Assembly: GCA_963792915.1 (NCBI GenBank) | Contig: CAWBYD010000009.1 | Location: 45,400 to 109,399, forward strand | From: Solirubrobacter sp963792915 | Lineage (GTDB): Bacteria; Actinomycetota; Thermoleophilia; Solirubrobacterales; Solirubrobacteraceae | Reading direction: 5' to 3' | DNA: 64,000 nt | Shown: positions 40,106 through 47,720 of the stretch, piece by piece | How positions within the stretch are numbered: the stretch's first letter is position 1 | Layout: each line of letters opens with the position of its first letter | Notes under the pieces: generated by a model | What the model saw: the letters and a program-made list of their open reading frames with translations, nothing else | Databases searched by the model: none | What the model was told of the DNA's origin: nothing | Program-made: the position numbers and the translations under genes

Positions 40106-41173
40106 TCAGACGCCGATCGCCGCGGCGAGATCCTCGATCAGGTCCTGCGCGTCCTCGATCCCGCACGAGAGCCGGACGAGGTCAGCCGGCACCGCCGCGC
40201 TCGACCCCTCGACGGACTGGTGCGTCATCGCCTGAGGGACCTCGATCAGCGACTCGACGCCGCCCAGCGACTCGGCCAGCGAGAAGACCGAGCACGAAGA
40301 CGCGATCCGCACCGCGTCGGCGTGCCGGAACGACACCATCCCCGAGAAGCCGGGCCAGCGCACGTCGCGCACGCCGTCCACACCGGCCAGCCACGCCGAC
40401 ACCGCCCGCGCGTTCTCGGTGTGCGCCGCCATCCGCAGCGCCAGCGTCCGCAGCCCGCGGTGCACGAGGAAGCAATCGAGCGGCCCCGGCACGGCGCCGA
40501 CCGAGTTCTGCACGAAGCGCACGCCCTCGTGCCAGTTCTCCGCGCCCACGACGACCGCGCCGCCGACGGCGTCCGAGTGGCCGCCGAGGTACTTCGTGGT
40601 CGAGTGCACGACGGCGTCGGCCCCGAGCTCGAGCGGCCGCTGGTAGACCGGCGTCGCGAACGTGTTGTCGACGACCACCGTCGCGCCCCGCTTGCGCGCG
40701 ACGATCTCCGCGACGTCGATGACCTTGAGCGTCGGGTTGGTCGGCGTCTCGACCCAGATCATCCGCGTGTCCTCGCGCACCGCCTGCTCGACGGCGTCGA
40801 GGTCGGTCTGGTCGACCATCGTGTAGGACAGCCCCCAGCGCGTGAACACCTTGTCGACCAGCCGGTAGGTGCCGCCGTACAGGTCGTCAGGGATGACCGC
40901 GTGCGAGCCCGCGGTGCAGAAGAGCGTGATCAGCGCGTGCTCGGCCGCCATGCCCGACGCGAACGCGCTCGCGTAGCCGCCCTCGAGCTCCCCCAGCGCG
41001 CGCTCCAGCGCCGCCCGCGTGGGGTTGGCGGAGCGCGAGTAGTCGAAGTCCTCGACGAACGTCCCCGGCGCGGGCTGCACGTACGTCGAGGCCTGGTGGA
41101 TCGCGGGCACGACGCCGCCGAAGGCTGGATCGGGCTCGAGGCCCGCGTGGACGGCTCGGGTGGCGAATCTCAT
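40106..41173 (-). CDS. metB: Cystathionine gamma-synthase/lyase-family PLP enzyme (internal deletion)
   Basis: Cys/Met-metabolism PLP enzyme making or cleaving cystathionine. It has YSRSANPTRAALERALGELEGG, the PLP region SGMAAEHALI, DDLYGGTYRL, ETPTNPTLKVIDV, DNTFATPVYQRPLELGADAVVHSTTKYLGGHSD (Lys Schiff base) and LAESLGGVESLIEVPQAMTH. At 355 residues it is ~25 short. The usual YPGL-HPxHELAxRQMxGFGGMVSF stretch is collapsed to RWPGFSGMVSF, so the HPxHE segment is absent. ATG 41173 overlaps the CBS stop (ATGA). Synthase versus lyase cannot be settled from sequence alone. Confidence 0.88.
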   Translation of the reverse strand: MRFATRAVHAGLEPDPAFGGVVPAIHQASTYVQPAPGTFVEDFDYSRSANPTRAALERALGELEGGYASAFASGMAAEHALITLFCTAGSHAVIPDDLYGGTYRLVDKVFTRWGLSYTMVDQTDLDAVEQAVREDTRMIWVETPTNPTLKVIDVAEIVARKRGATVVVDNTFATPVYQRPLELGADAVVHSTTKYLGGHSDAVGGAVVVGAENWHEGVRFVQNSVGAVPGPLDCFLVHRGLRTLALRMAAHTENARAVSAWLAGVDGVRDVRWPGFSGMVSFRHADAVRIASSCSVFSLAESLGGVESLIEVPQAMTHQSVEGSSAAVPADLVRLSCGIEDAQDLIEDLAAAIGV

Positions 41174-42543
41174 GCGACGAGGGACTCCAGCAGGTCGGTG
41201 CGCGTGACGATGCCCACCGGCCGCCCGTGCTCGGCGACGATCAGCGCCTGCGCGTCGCCGGTCAGCAGCTCGACCGCCTCGCGCGCCGGGTCGAGCGTCG
41301 AGACGCCGCGGAACGGCGGCTCCATCACGGACCCGATCTGCGCGGCCATCAGCTGGGGATCGAGCATCGCGGCCTGCAGCAGCCCGCGCTCGCCGACCGA
41401 GCCGACGACGGTGTACGGATCGTCCTCGGAGACCACCGGCAGCTGCGAGACGCGATGCTCGTGCAGGAGCGTGATCGCGTCGCGGACGGGCTGGTGCGTG
41501 CGCACGGCGACGAACGTCGGGATCTCCCCCGCGCGCGTCTTCTCGCGCAGCACGTCGCCGACCGTGCGGTCGGCCGAGCGCTCGAGGAAGCCGTACTGGG
41601 TCATCCACTCGTCGTTGAAGATCTTCGAGAGGTAGCCGCGGCCGCCGTCGGGCAGGATGACCGCGACCATCGCCTCGGGGTCGCTGATCCCGCGCGCGAC
41701 CTCCAGCGCCGCGTGCATCGCGAGCCCGCACGAGCCGCCCACCAGCAGGCCCTCGGTCTCCGCCAGCCGGCGCGTCGTGAGGAACGCGTCGCGGTCGGAG
41801 ACCGTCACGTAGCGGTCGACCACGGACGGGTCGTACGTGGCCGGCCAGAAGTCCTCGCCGACGCCCTCGACCAGGTACGGATGGACCTCGGGGTTGGAGT
41901 AGATCGAGCCCACGGGGTCGGCCCCGATGACCTCGATCGACGGGTTCTGCTCGCGCAGGTAGCGCGCCGTGCCGGTGATCGTCCCGCCGGTGCCGACGCC
42001 GCAGACGAAGTGCGTGATCCTCTCGCCCGACTGGCGCCACAGCTCAGGGCCGGTCGACGCGTAGTGCGCCTCCGGATTGGCCGGGTTCGCGTACTGGTTG
42101 GGCTGGAACGCGCCCGGGATCTCCTGCGTGAGCCGGTCGGCGACGCGGTAGTAGGCCTGCGGGGAGTCGGGCGAGACGTCCGTCGGCGTGACGACGACCT
42201 CGGCGCCGTACGCGCGCAGCAGGTCGATCTTCTCGCGCGACATCTTGTCCGGCATCACGGCGATCACGCGATAGCCCTTCAGCCGCGCGGCGATCGCCAG
42301 GCCGGTGCCGGTGTTGCCGGAGGTCGGCTCGATGATCGTCCCGCCGGGACGCAGTCGGCCGTCGCGCTCGGCCGCCTCGACCATCCGCACGGCGACGCGG
42401 TCCTTGATCGATCCGCCCGGGTTGAAGTACTCGACCTTGGCCACGATCTGCGGCGCGCAGCCCTGCCCGATCCGGCTCAGGCGGACCAGCGGCGTCTCGC
42501 CCACCGTGTCGAGGATGGAGTCCTTGATCTCGGTGGCGCTCAT
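41170..42543 (-). CDS. Cystathionine beta-synthase with CBS-domain pair
   Basis: PLP enzyme condensing serine (or O-acetylserine) with homocysteine. The 457-residue protein has the catalytic domain (~1-320: NPGGSIKDRVA with the PLP Lys, EPTSGNTGTGLAIAA, VCGVGTGGTITG, GGSCGLAMHAAL) and two C-terminal CBS motifs (~335-455), as in human-like CBS and mycobacterial homologues. With the adjacent gamma-synthase/lyase it forms a (reverse) transsulfuration module. The start is ATG 42543, 8 bp after the regulator stop. Confidence 0.93.
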   Translation of the reverse strand: MSATEIKDSILDTVGETPLVRLSRIGQGCAPQIVAKVEYFNPGGSIKDRVAVRMVEAAERDGRLRPGGTIIEPTSGNTGTGLAIAARLKGYRVIAVMPDKMSREKIDLLRAYGAEVVVTPTDVSPDSPQAYYRVADRLTQEIPGAFQPNQYANPANPEAHYASTGPELWRQSGERITHFVCGVGTGGTITGTARYLREQNPSIEVIGADPVGSIYSNPEVHPYLVEGVGEDFWPATYDPSVVDRYVTVSDRDAFLTTRRLAETEGLLVGGSCGLAMHAALEVARGISDPEAMVAVILPDGGRGYLSKIFNDEWMTQYGFLERSADRTVGDVLREKTRAGEIPTFVAVRTHQPVRDAITLLHEHRVSQLPVVSEDDPYTVVGSVGERGLLQAAMLDPQLMAAQIGSVMEPPFRGVSTLDPAREAVELLTGDAQALIVAEHGRPVGIVTRTDLLESLVA

Positions 42544-42551
42544 GAGCCCGA

Positions 42552-42932
42552 CTATACGAGCGCCGTGTATCCGGCCTGGCCGCCCGGCAGCTCGGTCTTC
42601 TTGAGCGCTCCCTGCGACACGAGCTTGGCGAGCGTGTTGTACGTGACGGCGCGCGAGATCTTCGTCACCTCGGCGATCTCCGTCGCCGTCACGCCGGGGC
42701 GGGCGGAGACGACGCTGAGGATCGCTTCGCGGTTCGCGCCGCGCGGCGCGCGCGACCGGCGCGCAGACGACCGCGTCGGCGCGGCGGCCGGACGGGCGAA
42801 CGGCGGTTGCGCGAGCGCGGCACGGATCTGCTCCTGCTCGCGCATCAACGGCTCCAGCCCGGCGAGCTCGCGCTCGATCTCCTTCAGCCGCTGCTCAAGA
42901 TCGCGCCGCAGATCCGCAATGACGTCGCTCAC
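42552..42932 (-). CDS. Small winged-helix regulator with N-terminal coiled coil
   Basis: A 126-residue protein. The N-terminal ~40 residues are a charged coiled coil (ADLRRDLEQRLKEIERELAGLEPLMREQEQI). A basic linker (RSSARRSRAPRG) leads to a winged helix (~70-126: EAILSVVSARPGVTATEIAEVTKISRAVTYNTLAKLVSQGALKKTEL). GTG 42932 is preceded by GAGGAGG. It is cotranscribed with CBS/CGS and may regulate them, or it may be a general small HTH protein common in Thermoleophilia. Confidence 0.75.
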   Translation of the reverse strand: MSDVIADLRRDLEQRLKEIERELAGLEPLMREQEQIRAALAQPPFARPAAAPTRSSARRSRAPRGANREAILSVVSARPGVTATEIAEVTKISRAVTYNTLAKLVSQGALKKTELPGGQAGYTALV

Positions 42933-43078
42933 AACACGCCCCTCCTCGCCACCAAGACAGCGCCGCAGCGTAGCGCCCGCACGAAATGGTCGCAATTTGC
43001 GTGCGAATCGCGCGCCCCGACGGGGCAGAGAATCGCCTAATCAGCCTAAATGCAGCAAAGGGACAGCAAGGGGGAGCG

Positions 43079-44317
43079 GTGGCAGCGGTCGGTGAGCGGG
43101 GCTATACGGGCGACGCCGCCCGGGTCGAGGCGATGGTCGCCCGACACGGTCCTGCACTGCTGCGCGTGGCCAACCAGTTCTCGCTCTGCCACGACGACGC
43201 GCTGGACGCCTACCAGCGCGCGCTGGAGATCTACCTGCGCCGGCTCGCGACCGTCGACCCCGCCACCGAGGGCGCGTGGCTGCGCGTGGTGGTCAAGCAC
43301 GAGGCGATGGCGATCCGCGCGCACCGCCAGGACTCGGTCGACCGTGAGCACGTCGACCTCGACGACAGCATCAACCCGGGACTGCGCGAGATCGACGACG
43401 CCGTCGCCGGCGGCGAGCGCGTGGAGCGCTCGGTCGAGGCGCTGCGCGCGCTCAAGCCCGACGAGGCGCGCGCGCTGCTGCTGAAGGCCGAGGGCCTCAG
43501 CTACGACGAGATCGGCCGCCGCTTCGGCTGGAGCTACACGAAGGTCAACCGCTCGATCACCGAGGGCCGCGCGCACTTCCTGAAGGTGTTCCGCGGGATC
43601 GAGAGCGGGGACGCGTGCGAGCGCCACCAGGACGTGCTCGAGGCGCTCGCCGAGGGCACCGCGACGAGCGCCCAGGTGATCTCGATCCGCGCGCACATGC
43701 GCCATTGCGCCTCCTGCCGCGCGACGCTGCGCAGCACGCGCCGCCGCCGCCGGTTCGCACTGCTGGCGCCGCTCGCCTGGCTGCGCGCCCTGCTCGCCCG
43801 CGCCGACGTCGGCACCGCGACGCAGTACGCGGCGAGTTCCGGTGGCGGCCGCATCAGTGCCGCGGCGGCGCTGCTCAGCCTCTGCCTCGGCGGCGCGGGC
43901 GCGGTCTGCGTGGCGACCGGCGCGCTCCCTCCGCCGCCGCTCGTGGCGCACGCCAAGCCGGCGGCGACGCCCGCCCCGCGCCGCCCCCGGGCGCGTCCCC
44001 GGCCGACGCCGGCGCCGCGGCCGCCGGTCAGCTCCGCGACGCCAACGCCGGCCCACGTCGCCGCCGCGACGGCCACGCCGGCGCGCACGGCGACGTCCAG
44101 GCCGCGCCGCACCGCGCGCACGGCGGCCGCGCCGTCGAAGCCCAAGCGCGCGCGCGAGTTCGCGTTCGAGAGCAAGCCGGGCGGCACCGGGGTCATCGCC
44201 AAGCGCGGCGGCGTCGTCGCCTCCGCGGCGAGCGCCGGCACCCCGCACCAGACCACCAGCGCCCCGCCGGCGAGCAAGGGCCCGTCGACCCACGAATTCG
44301 GATTCGAGGGAGGATGA
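43079..44317 (+). CDS. ECF-like sigma factor fused to zinc-finger (ZAS-like), membrane segment and disordered tail
   Basis: A 412-residue one-piece regulator. Sigma region 2 (~15-75: VARHGPALLRVANQFSLCHDDALDAYQRALEIYLRR) and region 4 (~125-180: LKPDEARALLLKAEGLSYDEIGRRFGWSYTKVNRSITEGR) are followed by a zf-HC2/ZAS-like HMRHCASC (HxxxCxxC), a membrane-spanning stretch (~260-283: ISAAAALLSLCLGGAGAVCVATGAL) and a Pro/Ala/Thr tail. The layout resembles a sigma factor carrying its own anti-sigma-like anchor. GTG 43079 is chosen; the frame is open to 42986. It is divergent from the winged-helix gene and 6 bp before the O-methyltransferase. Confidence 0.82.
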   Translation: MAAVGERGYTGDAARVEAMVARHGPALLRVANQFSLCHDDALDAYQRALEIYLRRLATVDPATEGAWLRVVVKHEAMAIRAHRQDSVDREHVDLDDSINPGLREIDDAVAGGERVERSVEALRALKPDEARALLLKAEGLSYDEIGRRFGWSYTKVNRSITEGRAHFLKVFRGIESGDACERHQDVLEALAEGTATSAQVISIRAHMRHCASCRATLRSTRRRRRFALLAPLAWLRALLARADVGTATQYAASSGGGRISAAAALLSLCLGGAGAVCVATGALPPPPLVAHAKPAATPAPRRPRARPRPTPAPRPPVSSATPTPAHVAAATATPARTATSRPRRTARTAAAPSKPKRAREFAFESKPGGTGVIAKRGGVVASAASAGTPHQTTSAPPASKGPSTHEFGFEGG

Positions 44318-44323
44318 CGCCCT

Positions 44324-44941
44324 ATGACGATCAGGGACTACGTGACCCGCCTCTCGGGCGAGGACGACGCGCTGCGGCAGGTCGCCCGTGAGACCGCCGC
44401 GCTGCCCAGCGCCGGCATGCGCTCGCGCGCCGACCAGGGCGCGCTGCTGACCATCCTCACCCGCCTCGTCGACGCGCGCGTGGCGCTCGAGGTCGGCACG
44501 TTCACCGGCTACGGCGCGATCCGGATCGCCCGCGGGCTCGCCGACGGCGGCCACCTGACCTGCCTCGAGGTCAGCGAGGAATACGCCGCCCTCGCGCAGC
44601 GCAACCTCGAGCTGGCGGGCGTCGCCGATCGCGTCAGCATCGAGGTCGGGCCCGCACTGGAGGCGCTCCAGCGCCTCCCGGACGAGCCGCACGTGGACTT
44701 CGTGTACGTCGACGCGGACAAGCCCGGGTACCCCGGCTACTACGACGCGCTGATCGGACGGCTGCGCCCCGGCGGCGTGATGGTGCTCGACAACATGCTG
44801 CTCTCCGAGCGCGTGCTCGACCCGCAGGACGACCGCACGCGCGCGATCGACGGCCTGAACCGGCGGATCGCCGCCGACGAACGCGCCGAGTCGGTGCTGC
44901 TCGCCCTCAACGACGGGGTGACCGTGGTGCGCCGCCGCTGA
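44324..44941 (+). CDS. SAM-dependent O-methyltransferase (catechol/caffeoyl-CoA type)
   Basis: A 205-residue class I methyltransferase. SAM motif I is ALEVGTFTGYGAIRIA, then the acidic LTCLEVSEEYAALAQRNLELAG, and VDFVYVDADKPGYPGYYDALI with the metal-binding acidic residues, then LDNMLL. This matches the divalent-cation-dependent caffeoyl-CoA/catechol O-methyltransferase family in motif spacing and length. It starts 6 bp after the sigma-like gene and is probably cotranscribed. The acceptor is unknown. Confidence 0.93.
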   Translation: MTIRDYVTRLSGEDDALRQVARETAALPSAGMRSRADQGALLTILTRLVDARVALEVGTFTGYGAIRIARGLADGGHLTCLEVSEEYAALAQRNLELAGVADRVSIEVGPALEALQRLPDEPHVDFVYVDADKPGYPGYYDALIGRLRPGGVMVLDNMLLSERVLDPQDDRTRAIDGLNRRIAADERAESVLLALNDGVTVVRRR

Positions 44942-44947
44942 TCGCAG

Positions 44948-44977
44948 GTTTGCGATATCGCAAACTAGCTATATACT
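44948..44977 (+). promoter_or_regulatory. 18-bp perfect palindrome and promoter of XRE gene
   Basis: GTTTGCGATATCGCAAAC (44948-44965) is fully palindromic. TTTGCG inside it can serve as the -35 box, 17 bp from TATACT (44972-44977). The -10 ends 6 bp before the GTG at 44984, so the transcript is probably leaderless and blocked when the palindrome is occupied. The likely ligand is the XRE protein it drives. Confidence 0.65.
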
Positions 44978-44983
44978 GCTCGC

Positions 44984-45241
44984 GTGCCGTTCCGCCGGCC
45001 CGACGAGCCCGAGGTGGCCGCGCTGTCCGCCGAGCTCGCCGTGCAGGTGGCGAGAGAGCGCGCCCGCCGGGGCCTGACCCAGGTCGAGCTGGCGGCGCTG
45101 TGCGGCACCACGCAATCCGCGGTGGCCCGCCTCGAGCGAGGCGGCCGGCCGCCGCGGCTGGACACGCTGCTTCGGATCGCCAACGCGCTCGACTGCGAGC
45201 TCGAGGTGCGCCTGCGGCCGCGCACGGAGGTCGAGACATGA
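44984..45241 (+). CDS. XRE-family HTH regulator
   Basis: An 85-residue protein that is essentially one HTH_3 domain: RERARRGLTQVELAALCGTTQSAVARLERGGRPPRLDTLLRIANALDCELEVRLRP. This is the HigA/antitoxin-like short form, but the partner downstream is not a recognisable toxin. GTG 44984 lies at the expected transcription start of a promoter with an 18-bp palindrome, pointing to autoregulation. The stop overlaps the next ATG (ATGA), so it is coupled to the zinc-ribbon membrane protein. Confidence 0.88.
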   Translation: MPFRRPDEPEVAALSAELAVQVARERARRGLTQVELAALCGTTQSAVARLERGGRPPRLDTLLRIANALDCELEVRLRPRTEVET

Positions 45242-46161
45242 GCGCCGAGTTGCCGGACATCACCATCACGCGCGGGGAGAAGCTGCTCGCCTCGGTGCTC
45301 GCCGTGTTCCTGCTGATCGGCGGCCTGTGGGCCTACTTCGAGCCGCTCGACCGCGAGCGCGGGGAGCCCGGCTTCACCCAGGTGGCGGCGTCGCCCGCCC
45401 AGCGCAGCGCGATCGGCGCCGCCGACGCGGCGCGCGCCACGCTGCGCACGGCGACGGACCGCCAGCAGCGCCGGCTGCGCACGTACGAGCTCGCGCGCGA
45501 GGACTACCGGACGGACCTCGACGCCCACGACGACGCGACCAAGAGCCACGCGCGCTTCCTCGCGGCCCGCGGCGCGCTGGACCGCGCCCGCGGCGACGTG
45601 CGCGACGCGCAGGCCGGCGTGACCCGGGCCGCGCCGGCCGCCCGCGACGCGCGCGCGGCCCTCGCGCTCGCCCAGCGCCGCGCCGACGCCGACGCCCAGC
45701 ACGCCGCGGACGCGCGCCGCCTGCAGACCGTGCTGCTGCGGCTCGCCTGGTGCCTGCTCTGGATCGTCGCGGCGGTCGCGGTGCTCAATCAGCTCCGGCG
45801 CCGCCACAGCCGCTACTTCGTCGCGGGCGGCGCGCTCGTCGCCGCGGCGACCGCGCAGGCCGCGGTGATGGCCGGCCAATACCTCGGCGACAATCTCTTC
45901 GCCGCCCGCAACGGCCCGCTTGCGCTCTCGCTGGCGGGGATCGCCGCCTCGCTGCTCGGGCTGGTCGCGCTGCAGCGCTACGTCGCCCGCCGCACCCCGC
46001 GCCGGCGCGTGCGCAAGGGCGACTGCCCGTACTGCGGCTTCCCGGTCCGCGGCGGCCAGCACTGCGAGGGCTGCGGGCGCGCCGTGCTGGCCGCGTGCGC
46101 CGCGTGCGGCAGCGAGCGCCGCGTCGGCGCCCCCCGCTGTGCCGCGTGCGGGCAGCCCTAG
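45238..46161 (+). CDS. Membrane coiled-coil protein with C-terminal double zinc ribbon
   Basis: A 307-residue protein. It has one N-terminal helix (~15-33), a long Ala/Arg/Asp coiled coil outside the membrane (~55-160), three further helices (~162-250) and a C-terminal zinc-ribbon pair (CPYCGF...HCEGCG and CAACGS...CAACG). No family recognised. Strict coupling to the XRE gene suggests a small regulator/effector unit. The coiled coil plus zinc-ribbon layout could mark a membrane sensor or a self-organising envelope protein; no enzymatic motif is visible. Confidence 0.75.
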   Translation: MSAELPDITITRGEKLLASVLAVFLLIGGLWAYFEPLDRERGEPGFTQVAASPAQRSAIGAADAARATLRTATDRQQRRLRTYELAREDYRTDLDAHDDATKSHARFLAARGALDRARGDVRDAQAGVTRAAPAARDARAALALAQRRADADAQHAADARRLQTVLLRLAWCLLWIVAAVAVLNQLRRRHSRYFVAGGALVAAATAQAAVMAGQYLGDNLFAARNGPLALSLAGIAASLLGLVALQRYVARRTPRRRVRKGDCPYCGFPVRGGQHCEGCGRAVLAACAACGSERRVGAPRCAACGQP

Positions 46162-47645
46162 TCTGGCTTGATCTCGCGCTTGAGGATCTTGCCGGTCGGG
46201 CCCTTGGGCAGCTCGCTCGCGAACCAGATCTTGCGCGGGTACTTGTAGGCGGCGACGCGCTCCTTGGCGAACGCGCGGATGTCGTCCGCGCTGGCGTCCG
46301 CGCCGGCCTTGAGCACCACCGCCGCGCCGACCTCCTCCCCGAGCGAGTCGTCGGGCACGCCGATCACGGCCGCCTCCGAGACCGCCGGGTGCTCGTAGAG
46401 GACCTCCTCGATCTCGCGCGGATAGACGTTGTAGCCGCCGCGGATGATCATGTCCTTCTTGCGGTCGACGATGAAGAAGTAGCCGTCGGAATCGACCGTG
46501 GCCATGTCGCCGCTGCGGAACCAGCCGTCGGCGTCGAGCACGTCGGCGGTCGCGGCGGGGTTGCGCCAGTAGCCCTTCATGACGTTGTGGCCGCGGATCG
46601 CGATCTCGCCGACCTCGCCCTGCGCGACCTCGTTGCCCTCGTCGTCGACCGCGCGCATCTCGACGCCCTCGACCGGCGTGCCGATCGAGCCCGGCTTGCG
46701 CTCCAGGTTCGGGTGGTTGAAGGACGCCACCGGCGAGGTCTCGGACAGCCCGTAGCCCTCGAGGATGATGCACTCGAACTGCCGCTCGAAGGCGCGCATC
46801 ACCTCGACCGGCATCGCCGAGCCACCGGAGACGCACAGGCGCAGCGACGACGCGTCGGCCTCGTCGCGCGCGGGGGAATTCAGCATCGCGTGATACATCG
46901 TCGGCACGCCCTCGAGCACGCTCACGCGGTCGCGAGCGATGATCTCCAGCGCCTTGGCCGGCTCGAAGCGCGGGATCAGGGTCACACACGCGCCGCTCGA
47001 GACGGCGGCGTTGAGCCCGCACGTCTGCCCGAACGAGTGAAACAGCGGCAGCGCGCCCAGGATCACGTCCTGCTCGGTGATCTGCACGAGCGTGCGCGCC
47101 GTGACGGTGCAGTTCCGGCGCAGGTTGGCGTGCGTCAGCTCGGCGCCCTTCGGCGTGCCCGTGGTGCCCGACGTGTAGAGGATCACCGCCGTGTCCTCGT
47201 CGGCCCGCGGCACATCGTCGGGCGCGCGATCGGCGGCCATCACCAGCTGCTCGAACTCCCCGGGCTTGACGAGGATCGCCTCGGCGCCGGCCGCGTCGGC
47301 GCCCTGCTGCGCCGCGGCCGCGAAGTCATGCCACGCGAACAGGTGCCTGGCGCCCGAGTCGTTGAGGTAGAACTCGACCTCGCGGCCCTTGAGCAGCACG
47401 TTCATCGGCACCACCACGCCGCCCGCCCGCAGCACGCCGTAGTAGGCGAACGCGAAGTACGGGACGTTCGGCAGCATGATCCCGACGCGGTCGCCCGGCT
47501 CGAGGCCCCGGCTCTTGAGCAGCCCGGCGATCCGGGTCGCGCCCTCGTTGAGCAGCGCGTAGTTGACGACGGTGTCGTCGAGTTTGAGGGCGGGACGGTC
47601 GGCGTGCCGGCCGGCGGTCTCGGTCAGCAGCGAGGCGAGGCTCAT
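46158..47645 (-). CDS. Long-chain fatty-acid--CoA ligase (acyl-AMP forming)
   Basis: ANL-superfamily enzyme of 495 residues that activates fatty acids to acyl-CoA via acyl-AMP. Core motifs: YTSGTTGTPKGAELTH (A3, ~165), EGYGLSETSP (A5), GEIAIRGHNVMKGYW, DGWFRSGDMA (A7), VDRKKDMIIRGGYNVYPREIEE (A8) and PTGKILKREIK (A10 lysine). Close in organisation to FadD13-like enzymes. The start is ATG 47645. It is divergent from the LuxR-type gene and convergent, with a 4-bp overlap, with the zinc-ribbon protein. Confidence 0.94.
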   Translation of the reverse strand: MSLASLLTETAGRHADRPALKLDDTVVNYALLNEGATRIAGLLKSRGLEPGDRVGIMLPNVPYFAFAYYGVLRAGGVVVPMNVLLKGREVEFYLNDSGARHLFAWHDFAAAAQQGADAAGAEAILVKPGEFEQLVMAADRAPDDVPRADEDTAVILYTSGTTGTPKGAELTHANLRRNCTVTARTLVQITEQDVILGALPLFHSFGQTCGLNAAVSSGACVTLIPRFEPAKALEIIARDRVSVLEGVPTMYHAMLNSPARDEADASSLRLCVSGGSAMPVEVMRAFERQFECIILEGYGLSETSPVASFNHPNLERKPGSIGTPVEGVEMRAVDDEGNEVAQGEVGEIAIRGHNVMKGYWRNPAATADVLDADGWFRSGDMATVDSDGYFFIVDRKKDMIIRGGYNVYPREIEEVLYEHPAVSEAAVIGVPDDSLGEEVGAAVVLKAGADASADDIRAFAKERVAAYKYPRKIWFASELPKGPTGKILKREIKPD

Positions 47646-47720
47646 GCAGCGACCCTACCGCTGCCGGAGGGCGACTGGCAGCGGATGCGCCGCCCCGACG
47701 GCCATGATGTGGGAGGCCTG

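Noticed and set aside
44984..46161. Classical toxin-antitoxin pair
   Set aside because: The XRE protein looks antitoxin-like, but the partner is a ~300-residue multi-helix zinc-ribbon protein with no known toxin fold.
45327..47720. Very long plus-strand open frame leading into the LuxR-type gene
   Set aside because: The first ~800 codons are antisense to the acyl-CoA ligase and out of frame with the zinc-ribbon protein; composition is low-complexity Arg/Ala, and a good Shine-Dalgarno precedes ATG 47721.
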